From contig JAHBVF010000010.1 in NCBI GenBank assembly GCA_019637685.1, positions 1 through 64,000 on the forward strand: a stretch of 64,000 nucleotides of DNA, given 5' to 3'. This document shows positions 9,266-19,714 of the stretch, one piece after another. Numbering within the stretch: position 1 is the first letter of the stretch; the number at the start of each line of letters is the position of its first letter. The DNA is from Caldilineaceae bacterium (lineage in GTDB: Bacteria > Chloroflexota > Anaerolineae > Caldilineales > Caldilineaceae). The position numbers and the translations under genes are program-made. Under the pieces are notes generated by a model. That model did not search any database. It was not told where the DNA came from and worked only from the letters and a program-made list of their open reading frames with translations.

Positions 9266-9856
9266 TCAGTAGGGCAGTGCAGCTTCGTGGGCGACAATTG
9301 CCTCATCTTTTGCGAGCAGATAGCCCATATCGTCCAGCCCGTCAAGCAGACACATCTTGCGGAAACTGTCGATGGCAAAGCCCATCTGCTGGCCGTCGGG
9401 CAGGGTGACTGTCTGTTTTTCCAGGTCGATGGTAATGGTTGTCGTCGGGTCTTCCTCGACCAGGTCCCAGAGCATAGCGACTGTCTCTTCGGGCAGGGCC
9501 ACGGGCAGCAGACCGTTCTTCAGGCTGTTGTTGTAGAAGATGTCGGCGAATCCCGGCGCGATGACAGCCCGAAAGCCGTATTCGGTCAGCGCCCAGACCG
9601 CGTGCTCCCGGCTGGAACCGCTGCCAAAGTTGCGCCCGGCAATGAGCACCTGGCTGCCCTGATACTCCGGTTTGTTCAGCTCGAAGTCGGGATTGGGTTT
9701 GCCATCCCGGCCATAGCGCCACCAGGAAAAGAGGCCGTCGCCCATCCCGGCTTTGGTCACCGCCGTCAGATAGCGGGCGGGGATAATCTGGTCCGTGTCC
9801 ACATTTTCCCGGCGCAGGGGCGTGGCCGTGCTGGTCAATTGGGTAAAGGGTTGCAT
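9266..9856 (-). CDS. leuD: 3-isopropylmalate dehydratase small subunit
   Basis: Swivel domain that pairs with LeuC to isomerise 2-isopropylmalate to 3-isopropylmalate; in the citramalate route it also acts on citramalate. The 196-residue protein has LRRENVDTDQIIPARYL and GRNFGSGSSREHAVWAL, both diagnostic of the aconitase swivel domain. The start at 9856 has GAGGA 9 nt upstream. Normally leuC and leuD are adjacent or overlapping; here about 870 bp holding a toxin-antitoxin pair separate leuC (upstream) from leuD. Confidence 0.95.
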   Translation of the reverse strand: MQPFTQLTSTATPLRRENVDTDQIIPARYLTAVTKAGMGDGLFSWWRYGRDGKPNPDFELNKPEYQGSQVLIAGRNFGSGSSREHAVWALTEYGFRAVIAPGFADIFYNNSLKNGLLPVALPEETVAMLWDLVEEDPTTTITIDLEKQTVTLPDGQQMGFAIDSFRKMCLLDGLDDMGYLLAKDEAIVAHEAALPY

Positions 9857-9920
9857 TGGAAATGTTCCTCGTTATGTTCTGGTGGGTCCATTGAGGCAAA
9901 ATCGAGCAGACTTGTCACGC

Positions 9921-10415
9921 TCAGTCGCCAGAGTTTTCTCCACAAAGTTGTAGGGCATAGGCATAGAGTTTTTCGTCCATATGCAGGCCGATTGCTTGTA
10001 GTCCATCCAGGCTTGGTTTGACTGCGGGTAGCAGCCCGCTGCGCTTTGCCTGAATCAGTACCCCAATCGTGCCGGCGGCGGGAATTCCATAGGCTTCTGC
10101 AATGCGTCTGCCCTTTGCGTCATCGATGAGCAATAGATTGACTTTTAATTGCAGTGCAAGAATGATTGCTTCGCTCTCGCCTGGGCCGATCTGTTGCTGT
10201 AATAGTCTGGCAGCCAATCGGTCATCTACCGGACGCACCGTGAGCCAATCTGCACTCGCGATTTCGACCGCTCCAGGGCGCAACGGGTCCTGCACAACCG
10301 TTTCCCTATGGACTGCGGTTGGAATGTAAACCGTCCCATACAGCTCTTCAAGCAGCGATAATCGTCCGATACGGGCCAGAAAAATCAGCGGCGAAGAGTC
10401 GGTAATAACTATCAT
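9921..10415 (-). CDS. PIN-like nuclease toxin candidate (DUF3368 type)
   Basis: A 164-residue protein with the PIN-fold arrangement of acidic residues: ITDSSPLIFLARI at the N-terminus, GPGESEAI in the middle and LLIDDAKGRRIAE later, together forming the expected metal site. DUF3368 proteins are usually partners of small UPF0175 proteins, and one lies directly upstream with a 4-bp ATGA overlap, so the two are probably co-translated. Predicted role is an RNase toxin; its target is unknown. The region looks more AT-rich than the leu genes around it, which suggests insertion between leuC and leuD. Confidence 0.75.
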   Translation of the reverse strand: MIVITDSSPLIFLARIGRLSLLEELYGTVYIPTAVHRETVVQDPLRPGAVEIASADWLTVRPVDDRLAARLLQQQIGPGESEAIILALQLKVNLLLIDDAKGRRIAEAYGIPAAGTIGVLIQAKRSGLLPAVKPSLDGLQAIGLHMDEKLYAYALQLCGENSGD

Positions 10416-10696
10416 CGCCCTGTCGTATTATGCAATATGTCAAGAGCAGCTAACTCTGCGTCCAACTCCTCTGGCGTCTGTGAGAAATAGTCTATCCGAT
10501 GCTTGGACAATAGTTGCAGGAAGTTCCACAACGGAATTCCCAGCAACTGAGCACCCTTTCCGCTGGATATACGACCGTCCCGAAACAGCTCGATCACGAA
10601 AAGCTCTCGCAATCGAGTTTCTAACTCTGGCTTCGAGACATTCGGTATGCTCAGAAAATCGGTTGGGAATTCCATTTCAACGACAAATGTATTCAT
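10412..10696 (-). CDS. UPF0175 family antitoxin candidate
   Basis: A small (94-residue) protein of the UPF0175 family. LFRDGRISSGKGAQLLGIP matches the family's helix-turn-helix-like core, followed by FLQLLSKHRIDYF. Two ATG codons are adjacent (10699 and 10696). AGGAGG lies 3 nt before the first and 6 nt before the second, so the second is preferred. The stop overlaps the start of the PIN-like gene. Predicted to neutralise the toxin and perhaps repress the pair. Confidence 0.75.
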   Translation of the reverse strand: MNTFVVEMEFPTDFLSIPNVSKPELETRLRELFVIELFRDGRISSGKGAQLLGIPLWNFLQLLSKHRIDYFSQTPEELDAELAALDILHNTTGR

Positions 10697-10724
10697 CATG
10701 CACCTCCTGACAAGCTTGAGATAT

Positions 10725-12131
10725 TTACATCATCTCCCGCACATCCACCACCCGGCCATTGACCGCGGCCGCGGCGGCCATAATCGGACTCATCAGCAGG
10801 CTGCGGGAGCCGGGTCCCTGGCGGCCCTGGAAGTTGCGGTTGCTGGTGCTGGCAACATATTTGCCCGAACCGGCTTTGTCGTCGTTCATGGCCAGGCACA
10901 TACTGCACCCCGCGCCCCGCCACTCGAAACCGGCCTCGGTGAAGATGCGATCCAGCCCTTCGGCCTCGGCCTGGGCTTTGACCGCTTTGGAGCCGGGCAC
11001 GACCAGCGCCTGAACGTTGTCCGCCACTTTGCGGCCCTTGGCAATGGCCGCGGCTTCGCGCAGGTCTTCCATGCGGCTGTTGGTGCAGGAGCCGATAAAG
11101 ACTACATCGATTGGCTGGCCTGCCATCTTCTGGCCTTCGGTCAACCCCATATACTCCAGGGCCGCGGCCAAACTGCGCCGCTCTGCCGGGTCGTCTACTT
11201 CCGCCGCGGTGGGGACGCGCCCGCTGATGCCGATGCCCTGGCCGGGATTCGTGCCGTAGGTGACCATCGGCTCCAGCGTGGAGGCGTCCAGCGTCAGTTC
11301 CCGGTCAAAAACCGCGTCTTCGTCGCTGTAGAGGGTTTTCCAGTAGGCAACGGCCTTTTCCCAGCGCTCGCCTTTGGGAGCAAACTCCCGGCCCTGAATG
11401 TAGTCGAAGGTTGTCTGGTCCGGTGCGATCATCCCGGCCCGCGCCCCGCCTTCGATGGACATATTGCAGACGGTCATCCGGTTTGCCATGGACAGCCCGC
11501 GGATGGCACTGCCCCGGTATTCGAAGACATAGCCCTGGCCGCCGCCCGCGCCGTTCTTGGCGATAATCGCCAGAATAATATCTTTGGCCGTCACGCCTTT
11601 GCCCAATTCCCCGTCGACTGTAATGGCAAAAGTTTTGGGCTTTTGCTGCATCAGACACTGGCTGGCCAGCACGTGGCCGACTTCGCTGGTGCCGATGCCA
11701 AAGGCCAGCGCGCCAAACGCGCCGTGGGTGCTGGTGTGGCTGTCGCCGCAGACGATTGTCATCCCCGGATGGGTGATGCCCAGTTCCGGCCCGATGACGT
11801 GGACGATGCCCTGGATTTCGTCTTTGATGTCGTAGAGGGGCACGCCGAAATCCGCACAGTTCTTGCGCAACGTCTCCACTTGTGTGGCCGCGTCCGCAGG
11901 CCAGAGGGAGATGTCCACGCCGATGCGGGTGGGGATGGCGTGGTCCATTGTGGCGAAGGTCTTGTCCGGCCGGCGCACAGGCAGCCCCCGCTCCCGCAGT
12001 TCCGCGAAAGCCTGGGGGGAGGTCACTTCGTGGATCAGATGGGCGTCGATGTACAGCACAGCAGGCGCGCCCTCGTCCTGTGAAACGACGTGGGTGTCCC
12101 AGACTTTTTCAAAGAGTGTCTTTCCAGGCAC
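10725..12131 (-). CDS. leuC: 3-isopropylmalate dehydratase large subunit
   Basis: Aconitase-family [4Fe-4S] subunit that works with LeuD. The cluster ligands are visible in [12 protein letters not shown] and [13 protein letters not shown], and [19 protein letters not shown] is the family signature. GTG at 12131 is called as the start: AAAGGAG lies 9 nt upstream and the product is then 468 residues, the usual LeuC length. An ATG-started frame reaching 12269 would overlap the 75-residue gene upstream. leuC is bracketed by two toxin-antitoxin-like modules, an unusual placement for a biosynthetic gene. Confidence 0.95.
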   Translation of the reverse strand: MPGKTLFEKVWDTHVVSQDEGAPAVLYIDAHLIHEVTSPQAFAELRERGLPVRRPDKTFATMDHAIPTRIGVDISLWPADAATQVETLRKNCADFGVPLYDIKDEIQGIVHVIGPELGITHPGMTIVCGDSHTSTHGAFGALAFGIGTSEVGHVLASQCLMQQKPKTFAITVDGELGKGVTAKDIILAIIAKNGAGGGQGYVFEYRGSAIRGLSMANRMTVCNMSIEGGARAGMIAPDQTTFDYIQGREFAPKGERWEKAVAYWKTLYSDEDAVFDRELTLDASTLEPMVTYGTNPGQGIGISGRVPTAAEVDDPAERRSLAAALEYMGLTEGQKMAGQPIDVVFIGSCTNSRMEDLREAAAIAKGRKVADNVQALVVPGSKAVKAQAEAEGLDRIFTEAGFEWRGAGCSMCLAMNDDKAGSGKYVASTSNRNFQGRQGPGSRSLLMSPIMAAAAAVNGRVVDVREMM

Positions 12132-12156
12132 GGGTGGGGTCTCCTTTATGTGAACT

Positions 12157-12384
12157 TTAATTGTCAGTTTGAGACGATTTTTCTGCTTGATGCGCATAAA
12201 CCTCAGCCAGAAGCTCGTCAAGGGTTTGGTTTTCGGTCGCAGCCCTGCGTTCTTCCGTGTAATTTCCATAGCCAGCCGTAAATTGGTTCAAGAAACGAAC
12301 GGTATTGACCAGTCCCAATTCACGAAAGAGCAGGCGCAATGCTTCCTGTGTGATTTCAGTCAGTGGACGGGTTTCAGCTATCAT
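12157..12384 (-). CDS. small protein, probable antitoxin partner of the adjacent PIN protein
   Basis: A 75-residue protein of no family I can name. It starts within the end of the PIN gene (11-bp overlap), with GAGG about 9 nt before its ATG, so expression is likely coupled. The sequence is amphipathic ([20 protein letters not shown]) with a charged, flexible C-terminal tail. Small size, overlap and position support an antitoxin role by association only; a toxin-first order is less common but known. It ends 25 nt before the leuC start. Confidence 0.55.
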   Translation of the reverse strand: MIAETRPLTEITQEALRLLFRELGLVNTVRFLNQFTAGYGNYTEERRAATENQTLDELLAEVYAHQAEKSSQTDN

Positions 12385-12823
12385 TTTCGATTACCTCAAT
12401 CAATTCCAACGGCGATACAACAACCATTTGCAGGCTTGTCAAGCGTTTGGCCCGATTCAAAAAGCGGTCATCACATGTACAAAAATAGTCTACGCCCGCC
12501 GATTCCGCCACTGCCAGATGGAGAGCATCGGCTGGTTTGATTCCTTGTGTCACAAAAGCTGTCGCTTGGCCCGCGATCGGTGGATCGATACTGATGACAG
12601 TTACTGCATTCTGCAACATCTGTGCTGCCAACTCTTGGCGTGCAGAAATTGGATTTTGGGCCATCTCCACTTCCAGCATTGTGGACGAAAATAACTCTAC
12701 GGCTCCAGCTTTGATGTGCTTGAATATACCCAGAACAGCCTCCGCCTCTAATCGGATTCGGGTCTGGGTCAATGTGTCCAGTGGGCGCTGGATTGCGCAA
12801 GTGTCGAGATAGACTTTGAGCAT
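12374..12823 (-). CDS. PIN domain protein, VapC-like toxin candidate
   Basis: A 149-residue PIN-domain protein. The acidic site is seen in VYLDTCAIQRPLD (N-terminal Asp), a mid-protein Glu in STMLEVEMAQNP, PADALHLAVAESAG, and TCDDRFLNRA near the C-terminus. Predicted ribonuclease activity. The downstream 75-residue gene overlaps it by 11 bp, consistent with a type II toxin-antitoxin pair. The pair lies between gltD and leuC. Base composition looks more AT-rich than its neighbours, consistent with acquisition. Confidence 0.75.
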   Translation of the reverse strand: MLKVYLDTCAIQRPLDTLTQTRIRLEAEAVLGIFKHIKAGAVELFSSTMLEVEMAQNPISARQELAAQMLQNAVTVISIDPPIAGQATAFVTQGIKPADALHLAVAESAGVDYFCTCDDRFLNRAKRLTSLQMVVVSPLELIEVIENDS

Positions 12824-13021
12824 TGCGTAATTATCCCGGATTCTGTGCCAATGACTCTCAAATTATACCGCCAATCGCCCATTTCGTCGATTTGTGGGGA
12901 AGTCTCTGGATAACACACGCCGGGCACTGTTCGTAGCCGCCCGGCGGTGGTGTTCAGTAATCAGTTATCTGTGAACAGTCGGGCCGCAGCACAACTGATG
13001 ACTGCTCACTGCTTACTTACC

Positions 13022-14527
13022 CTACGGCAACGCCGTCTCGCCCATCAAAAAACGGTCACACTCCCGCGCCGCGGCCCGGCCTTCGTTGATGGCCCACACC
13101 ACCAGACTCTGCCCCCGGCGCATATCGCCCGCGGCAAAGATGCCGGGCACGCTGGTCGCAAAATTGCCATATTCGGCCTTGGCGTTGGAGCGGGGGTCCC
13201 GTTCCACGCCCAACTGCTCCAAGATCGTATCCTCCGGGCCGAGGAAACCCATGGCCAGCAGCACCAGCTGCGCGGGCCAGATTTTCTCTGTGCCGGGGAC
13301 TTCGATGAGTTGGAAGCGCCCGTTGGCGTCCTTCTCCCAGCGGATCATCACTGTATGCAGCTCTTTGACGTTGCCCTCTTCGTCGCCCACAAACTTTTTG
13401 GTGCTGATCTCAAAAGTACGGGGGTCTGCGCCCTGCTTGGCCGCGACTTCCGCGTGGCCGTAGTCGACGCGGTGGATCTTCGGCCATTCGGGCCAGGGAT
13501 TGTCTGCTGCCCGCTCTTCCGGGGGCTGGGGCAGAATCTCGAACATATGCACAGAATTGCAGGTGTGGCGCATGGACGTGCCCAGGCAGTCGTTGCCGGT
13601 GTCGCCGCCGCCGATAACAATCACATCCTTGCCCTCGGCGTTGATGAAAGGATAGCTGAAGCCTTCACCCTTCACCGGCCCATTTTTTTGGTCCAGCACG
13701 TGTTTGGTGTTGCCGTGCAGGAACTCCATGGCCATGTGGATGCCCTTGAGATCGCGGCCTTCGATGGGCAAATCCCGGGGCTTTGTCGCGCCACAGCAAA
13801 GGATCGTGGCATCGAAGTCGTCCACCAATTGTTGGGCGGGAATATCTTTGCCGATTTCGGTGTTGGGCACAAATTGTACGCCCTCAGCCGCCAGCAGATC
13901 GATGCGCCGCTGAACGGTCGCTTTGTCCAGTTTCATATTGGGGATGCCGTACATCAGCAGGCCACCGATACGATCCGCACGTTCGTAGACAGTCACCTTG
14001 TGGCCGGCCAGGTTCAACTGGGCCGCGGCTGCCAGACCGGCCGGACCGGAACCGACGATAGCCACTTTCTTGCCCGTGCGCTTCTCCGGCAGATGGGGCG
14101 TAACCCAGCCGTGCTCGAAGCCGTAATCGATAATCGCGCGTTCGATGCTTTTGATGGCGACCGGTGGCTCGATAATCCCCAGTGTACAGGAGCCTTCGCA
14201 GGGCGCAGGACAAACCCGCCCTGTGAAATCCGGGAAATTGTTGGTGGCGTGCAGCCTGTCCAACGCTTCCCGCCACAGCCCGCGATAGACGAGATCGTTC
14301 CATTCCGGGATCAGATTATAGACGGGGCAGCCCGAAGCCATCCCGCTGATGAGCGTACCTGTGTGGCAAAAGGGGATGCCGCAGTCCATACAGCGTGCGC
14401 CCTGGGTTTGCAGAAAATCCGGGGATGTGTGCAGGTGGAACTCGTCCCAGTCCTGAATGCGTTCTAGCGGCGGGCGTTCCGGTGCCAACTGCCGCTCAAA
14501 TTCCATAAATCCGGTCGGTTTCGCCAT
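13022..14527 (-). CDS. gltD: glutamate synthase small (beta) subunit
   Basis: FAD/NAD(P)H subunit that passes electrons through Fe-S clusters to the large subunit for glutamate formation from glutamine and 2-oxoglutarate. The 501-residue protein has two N-terminal cysteine clusters ([12 protein letters not shown] and CPAPCEGSC), an FAD motif [15 protein letters not shown], and an NADPH motif [13 protein letters not shown]. The start at 14527 (MAKPTGF) has GGAG about 11 nt upstream and fits family alignments; a frame to 14611 runs into a repeat. It lies 144 nt downstream of gltB and is probably co-transcribed. Confidence 0.95.
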   Translation of the reverse strand: MAKPTGFMEFERQLAPERPPLERIQDWDEFHLHTSPDFLQTQGARCMDCGIPFCHTGTLISGMASGCPVYNLIPEWNDLVYRGLWREALDRLHATNNFPDFTGRVCPAPCEGSCTLGIIEPPVAIKSIERAIIDYGFEHGWVTPHLPEKRTGKKVAIVGSGPAGLAAAAQLNLAGHKVTVYERADRIGGLLMYGIPNMKLDKATVQRRIDLLAAEGVQFVPNTEIGKDIPAQQLVDDFDATILCCGATKPRDLPIEGRDLKGIHMAMEFLHGNTKHVLDQKNGPVKGEGFSYPFINAEGKDVIVIGGGDTGNDCLGTSMRHTCNSVHMFEILPQPPEERAADNPWPEWPKIHRVDYGHAEVAAKQGADPRTFEISTKKFVGDEEGNVKELHTVMIRWEKDANGRFQLIEVPGTEKIWPAQLVLLAMGFLGPEDTILEQLGVERDPRSNAKAEYGNFATSVPGIFAAGDMRRGQSLVVWAINEGRAAARECDRFLMGETALP

Positions 14528-14563
14528 TGTGTCAAATTCTCCACGATGTATTAACCGCGGAAA

Positions 14564-14635
14564 ATGACAAGATGACTGGATGACAGGACGACTTGGTGAT
14601 CTCGATGTCACCTTGTCATCCTGTCATCCTGTCAC
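14564..14635. repeat. GATGACAAGG-type word repeat, imperfect hairpin
   Basis: The gltB-gltD spacer is built of GATGACAGGA and GATGACTGG words, followed by their complements TGTCATCCTGTCATCC after a short turn near CTCG. It can fold as an imperfect hairpin between two co-transcribed genes, so it may affect RNA processing or differential expression. This is an inference. Confidence 0.55.
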
Positions 14636-14671
14636 GTTGACATATTCCCGCGCTGAAAGTCTCTACAAATT

Positions 14672-17600
14672 CTAGTTTCCGCTGACCCGTGCCGCGTCGT
14701 TTTTGTTGCGCTCAAACGCGACGATCAACGCTTCTTCGCCGGTAATTCCTTCCGCTTCCACTTCGGCAATCGCTTCCAGCATCCGCCGGTAATCGGTAGG
14801 CAGCACTTTGACGAATTTTGCTGCCATGGCCGGCCAGTCATTCAATACCCGGTCAGCCACTGTGCTGTCGGTGAACTCGCCGTGGCGGCGGATCATTCCT
14901 TCCACTTCGGCGATCTCTGCCGGGTCGGTCAAGGGGAACATCTCCACCATATCCGTGTTGCAGCGGATGGCGAAATCGCCGGCTTCGTCCAGCACATAGG
15001 CGATGCCGCCGGACATACCAGCCGCAAAATTGCGTCCTGTGCGGCCCAGCACAACCACCCGGCCCCCGGTCATATATTCGCAGGCGTGATCGCCCACGCC
15101 TTCCACCACCGCATGGACACCGCTGTTGCGCACGCAGAAGCGTTCGCCCGCCATGCCCCGAATATAGGCCTCGCCGCTGGTCGCGCCGTAGAAAGCCACA
15201 TTGCCGATGATGATATTCTCCTCCGGCACAAATGTCGCTTCTTCCTGGGGATAGGTGATTACTTTGCCGCCGGACAGACCCTTGCCAAAGTAATCATTGC
15301 CGTCGCCCTCCAGGATGAGGGTAATGCCTTTGGGCACGAATGCCCCGAAGCTCTGGCCCGCGGACCCCTGGAAGCGCAACAGAATCGTGTCTGCCGGCAG
15401 TCCTTGCCGGCCATAGCGGCGGGTGACTTCGCTGCCCAGAATCGTGCCCACCACCCGGTTGATGTTGCGAATGGGCAACACCGCCGAGACCGGTTCGCCC
15501 TTTTCCAGGGCAGGGCGGCAGAGTTCCAGCAACGTTGTGTTGTCCAATGCTTTGTCCAGGCCGTGATTCTGGGCAATCTGGCAATAGCGGCCCACTTCGG
15601 CGGGCGCGTCGGGCTGGTAGAGGATGGGGGCCAGATCGATACCTTTGGCCTTCCAGTGATCCACCGCCTTGCGCGGTTCCAGCATATCCGTGCGCCCAAT
15701 CATTTCGTTCAGCGTGCGGAAGCCCAGTTGCGCCATTAGCTCGCGCAGTTCCTGGGCGATGAAGAGCATAAAGTTGACCACGTGATCCGGGTCGCCCGTG
15801 AACTTCTTGCGTAGTTCCGGGTTCTGGGTGGCCACCCCCACCGGGCAGGTGTCCAGATGGCAGACCCGCATCATAATACAGCCCAGGGCCACCAGCGGAC
15901 TGGTGGCAAAGCCGTACTCTTCCGCGCCCAGCAGCGCGGCAATCGCTAGGTCCCGGCCCGTCTTGAGCTGGCCGTCGGTCTCCACTACCACCCGGCTGCG
16001 CAGGTTGTTCAGCACAAGCGTCTGGTGGGTTTCGGCCAGCCCCAGCTCCCAGGGCAGCCCCGCGTGTTTGATGCTGGTCTGGGGCGACGCGCCCGTGCCG
16101 CCGTCGTGGCCGCTGATGAGGATGACATCGGCGTGACCCTTGGCCACACCCGCGGCAATCGTGCCCACGCCCACCTCCGACACCAGTTTCACATTGATGC
16201 GGGCGTGATGGTTGGCGTTTTTCAGGTCGTGGATCAGCTCGGCCAAATCCTCAATCGAATAGATGTCGTGATGGGGGGGCGGCGAGATCAGCCCCACGCC
16301 GGGGGTGCTGAGGCGGGTGCGGGCAATCCACGGGTAGACTTTGCGCCCAGGCAACTGGCCGCCCTCGCCGGGCTTGGCTCCCTGGGCCATTTTGATCTGC
16401 AATTCTTTCGCCATCACCAGATATTCGCTGGTAACGCCAAAGCGCCCCGATGCCACCTGTTTGATGGCGCTGTTCTTGGAATCGCCGTTGGCCATCGGCG
16501 TATAGCGCTCGTTGTCCTCGCCGCCTTCGCCCGTATTGCTCTTGCCGCCCAACCGGTTCATGGCAATCGCCAGGGCCTCGTGGGCTTCTTTGCTGATGGA
16601 GCCGTAGCTCATCGCGCCGGTCTTGAAGCGTTTGACAATCGTCTCGACTGGCTCCACTTCTTCGATGGGAATGCCCGTTTCCGGGAATTTGAATGCCAGC
16701 AGGCTGCGCAGGGTCGCCATCTTTTCCGACTGGTCATTGACCTGCGCCGTATACTGCTTGAAGGCGTTGTAGTCTTTGTTGCGGGTGGCCCGCTGCAAAA
16801 AGTGGACGGTCTGGGGGTTGAACAGATGAAGCTCCCCGTCCTTGCGCCACTGGTAGTCACCGCCCGCGGGCAGGACGTGACCGTTCATCTGGCGTTCGGG
16901 GAAGGCCCGGCGATGGCGCATTTCCACTTCCTGGCAGATTTCCGCCAGGCCGATGCCTTCCACCCGGCTCGGTGTCCAGGTGAAATATTTGTCCACCACC
17001 GCGCTGCTCAGGCCCAGTGCCTCAAATATCTGTGCGCCGCAGTAGCTTTGTACAGTGGAGATACCCATCTTTGAGATGACTTTCATCACACCTTTGACAG
17101 CAGCTTTGATATACTGTTTGGTCGCGCTGTATTCGTCGATGTCGGTCAGCAGCCCCTGGCGAATCATATCGCCGATGGTTTCGTAGGCCATATAGGGGTT
17201 GACTGCCGTCGCGCCGTAGCCGACGAGCAGTGCGAAGTGATGGACTTCCCGCGGCTCGCCCGATTCCAGAATCAGCGCGGCCTGGGTGCGCAGTTCCTCG
17301 CGAATGAGGAAATGGTGCAGCCCGGAGACAGCCAGCAGAGCTGGGATGGGTGCATTGAAGCGGTCTACGCCCCGATCCGAAAGAATCAGCACATTCACTC
17401 CATCGGCAATGGCCCGTCGTGCAGCCTCATACATCTGCTCCAACGCACTTTCCAGCCCGGCCACACCCTCATCCACCCGGAAGAGCATAGGGATAACCCG
17501 GGATTTGAAGCTTGGCCCATCCAGTTCGCGGATTTTGGCGATCTCTTCGTTGGTCAGAATAGGCGTTTTGATTTTGATCTGCCGGGCGCTTTCGGGCAGC

Positions 17601-19315
17601 GTTTCCAGCAGATTTTGCTCTGTGCCCATATAGACATCCGAAGCCGTAACCAGCTCTTCCCGGATGCCGTCCAGGGGTGGGTTCGTCACCTGGGCAAATA
17701 GCTGTTTGAAATAGTTGTAGAGCAGTTGGGGCTGGTCGGAAAGGACGGCCAGGGCCGCGTCGTTGCCCATTGCGCCCAGCGCTTCCACCCCGTCCTTTGC
17801 CATTGGCCCCACAATCACCCGCAGGGATTCGTAGTTGTAGCCGAAAGCCAACTGGCGTTGGACAACCGTGCGGTGATCCGGCTCGGCCACAGCCGGCGGT
17901 TGGGGCAAATCTTCCAGATTGACCAGATATTGATCCAGCCATTCCCGATAGGGGTGCTGGGCTGCCAGTTCTTCTTTGATCTCCTCATCCGCGATAATGC
18001 GTCCTTGGGCTGTGTCCACCAGGAACATCCGCCCCGGCTGCAAGCGGGATTTGTAGAGGATGCGGTCGGCGGGGATGTCCAGCACGCCCACCTCCGACGC
18101 CATCACCACCAGATCGTCCTTCGTTACATAATAGCGGGAAGGGCGCAGACCATTGCGGTCCAACACCGCGCCCACGACTGTGCCGTCGGTGAAGCCGATG
18201 GAGGCGGGGCCATCCCACGGCTCCATCAGTGTGCTGTGATATTCGTAGAAAGCCTTTTTGGCGTCGCTCATTGTGGTGTGGCCCGACCACGGCTCTGGGA
18301 TCATCATCATGATCGCGTGGTGCAGGGGCCGCCCGGCCAGATGCAGGAATTCCAGCGTCTCGTCGAACATCGCGGTATCGCTGCCGTCCGCGTTGATAAT
18401 TGGCATCACCTTCGCCAGATCGTCGCCGAACTGCGCTGATTCCAGCGTGGACTGGCGCGCGTACATCCAGTTCACATTGCCGCGCAGGGTGTTGATCTCT
18501 CCGTTATGGATCACATAGCGATAGGGATGTGCCCGCTCCCAGCTGGGGAAAGTGTTGGTGCTGAAGCGGGAATGGACCACCGCAAGAGCCGACGTAAATT
18601 CAGCGTCGGTCAGGTCCGGGAAGAAAGTGGGAACCTGCTCAGGCAGAAGCATCCCTTTGTAGACAATCGTGCGACAGGAGAGGCTGGCCACGTAAAAGCG
18701 GTCGCCGCCAGGGAAGTCGGCATAGCGAATGGCGTGCTCGGCCCGTTTGCGGATCACATACAATTTCCGCTCAAAGGCCATGGGATCGTTGGCCAGTTGG
18801 GAAAGGTTGCGCCCGATAAAAGGCTGAAAGACCGCGGGTTCACCCAGCAGCGCGGTTGCGCCCAGGTCCGAACTGTCGGTGGGGACTTGACGCCAGCCCA
18901 GAAAGTGCTGGCCCTCGTCCCGTACAAACTCCTCGAAACGCTCCTTGCATTCCTGCTGCTCGCGCGCGTCCTGGGACATAAAAATCATGCCCACGCCGTA
19001 ATGGCCCGGAGTTGGCAGGGCAAAATCCAGCCCCGCGCTGGGGCTGCGGAAGAAGCTGTCGGGGATCTGGAGGAGAATGCCCGCGCCGTCGCCCGTGTTG
19101 GGTTCTGCGCCGCGTGCCCCCCGGTGGTCCAGATTGTGCAGAACAGTCAGGGCTTGGCTGACAATTTCGTGGGATTTTTTGCCTTTGATATTGACCACAA
19201 AGCCAACGCCACACGCGTCTTTTTCAAAAGAAGGATCGTATAGTCCTTGTTTTTGGGGGAGGCCAATGGATGGTTTGGGTAGATAAGGCTCGGCAGGTTG
19301 CGTTTCTGCGAACAT
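14672..19315 (-). CDS. gltB: glutamate synthase large (alpha) subunit
   Basis: Hydrolyses glutamine and channels ammonia to 2-oxoglutarate. The 1,547-residue protein has an N-terminal class-II glutamine amidotransferase domain. Its probable catalytic Cys35 in DACGVGF follows a short leader that is normally removed. The central region is followed by an FMN barrel ([12 protein letters not shown] and [11 protein letters not shown] are family-typical), a 3Fe-4S motif [15 protein letters not shown], and a C-terminal beta-helix domain. The start at 19315 has AAGGAG 8 nt upstream. gltD follows on the same strand. Confidence 0.97.
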   Translation of the reverse strand: MFAETQPAEPYLPKPSIGLPQKQGLYDPSFEKDACGVGFVVNIKGKKSHEIVSQALTVLHNLDHRGARGAEPNTGDGAGILLQIPDSFFRSPSAGLDFALPTPGHYGVGMIFMSQDAREQQECKERFEEFVRDEGQHFLGWRQVPTDSSDLGATALLGEPAVFQPFIGRNLSQLANDPMAFERKLYVIRKRAEHAIRYADFPGGDRFYVASLSCRTIVYKGMLLPEQVPTFFPDLTDAEFTSALAVVHSRFSTNTFPSWERAHPYRYVIHNGEINTLRGNVNWMYARQSTLESAQFGDDLAKVMPIINADGSDTAMFDETLEFLHLAGRPLHHAIMMMIPEPWSGHTTMSDAKKAFYEYHSTLMEPWDGPASIGFTDGTVVGAVLDRNGLRPSRYYVTKDDLVVMASEVGVLDIPADRILYKSRLQPGRMFLVDTAQGRIIADEEIKEELAAQHPYREWLDQYLVNLEDLPQPPAVAEPDHRTVVQRQLAFGYNYESLRVIVGPMAKDGVEALGAMGNDAALAVLSDQPQLLYNYFKQLFAQVTNPPLDGIREELVTASDVYMGTEQNLLETLPESARQIKIKTPILTNEEIAKIRELDGPSFKSRVIPMLFRVDEGVAGLESALEQMYEAARRAIADGVNVLILSDRGVDRFNAPIPALLAVSGLHHFLIREELRTQAALILESGEPREVHHFALLVGYGATAVNPYMAYETIGDMIRQGLLTDIDEYSATKQYIKAAVKGVMKVISKMGISTVQSYCGAQIFEALGLSSAVVDKYFTWTPSRVEGIGLAEICQEVEMRHRRAFPERQMNGHVLPAGGDYQWRKDGELHLFNPQTVHFLQRATRNKDYNAFKQYTAQVNDQSEKMATLRSLLAFKFPETGIPIEEVEPVETIVKRFKTGAMSYGSISKEAHEALAIAMNRLGGKSNTGEGGEDNERYTPMANGDSKNSAIKQVASGRFGVTSEYLVMAKELQIKMAQGAKPGEGGQLPGRKVYPWIARTRLSTPGVGLISPPPHHDIYSIEDLAELIHDLKNANHHARINVKLVSEVGVGTIAAGVAKGHADVILISGHDGGTGASPQTSIKHAGLPWELGLAETHQTLVLNNLRSRVVVETDGQLKTGRDLAIAALLGAEEYGFATSPLVALGCIMMRVCHLDTCPVGVATQNPELRKKFTGDPDHVVNFMLFIAQELRELMAQLGFRTLNEMIGRTDMLEPRKAVDHWKAKGIDLAPILYQPDAPAEVGRYCQIAQNHGLDKALDNTTLLELCRPALEKGEPVSAVLPIRNINRVVGTILGSEVTRRYGRQGLPADTILLRFQGSAGQSFGAFVPKGITLILEGDGNDYFGKGLSGGKVITYPQEEATFVPEENIIIGNVAFYGATSGEAYIRGMAGERFCVRNSGVHAVVEGVGDHACEYMTGGRVVVLGRTGRNFAAGMSGGIAYVLDEAGDFAIRCNTDMVEMFPLTDPAEIAEVEGMIRRHGEFTDSTVADRVLNDWPAMAAKFVKVLPTDYRRMLEAIAEVEAEGITGEEALIVAFERNKNDAARVSGN

Positions 19316-19714
19316 TGCGACGTCTCCTTACTGTGGCCGCCGCGCATCCGCAGCGGGCAATTACCGGTAGAACCGACCGACAATTTTTAGATAAATAGCA
19401 CTTGTGCTTGGGTCGGCACAGACCGGGTGACGTCGTTGTCGCTTGTTGGAGTCGAGCAGAGTGGGGATGAAACGTGCCGCAGGAGCGGCTCTGCCTCGAT
19501 TGTTCCATTTTGCACAGAACAGATTAATGTAGCGAGTACTCTACACGATTTGGGCGAGTTCGTCAAGTCGTTTGCGAGATCGGAATGCAATTCAGAAAGA
19601 GGGCGCGGATATCTGATTCCGGGAATCGACCACAGGCAAACGCTACGCCGGAGATCGTTTGCTCGATTCCCGGAACCGGCTGCTCCAAAATTGAGCTACA
19701 CCCGCGAGATCGGA
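19316..19714. other. gltB upstream spacer (399 bp)
   Basis: Divides gltB from the kinase gene; both are on the minus strand. It holds the 5' region of gltB and a long inverted repeat near the kinase stop. I see no convincing -35/-10 pair for gltB and no supported small gene; open frames here are out-of-frame readings of neighbours. Confidence 0.6.
19617..19675. repeat. long two-part inverted repeat
   Basis: Arms 19617-19629 (TTCCGGGAATCGA) and 19663-19675 are exact complements over 13 bp. An inner pair, 19636-19642 and 19656-19662 (GCAAACG/CGTTTGC), extends the stem after a 6-nt bulge on one side. No T-run follows the kinase-direction side, so it is not a standard terminator. The 13-mer GATTCCGGGAATC starting at 19615 is itself an interrupted palindrome and recurs at 38808-38820. 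Confidence 0.7.

Noticed and set aside
19617..19675. terminator of the kinase gene
   Set aside because: The hairpin is strong but lacks a T-run in the direction of transcription.
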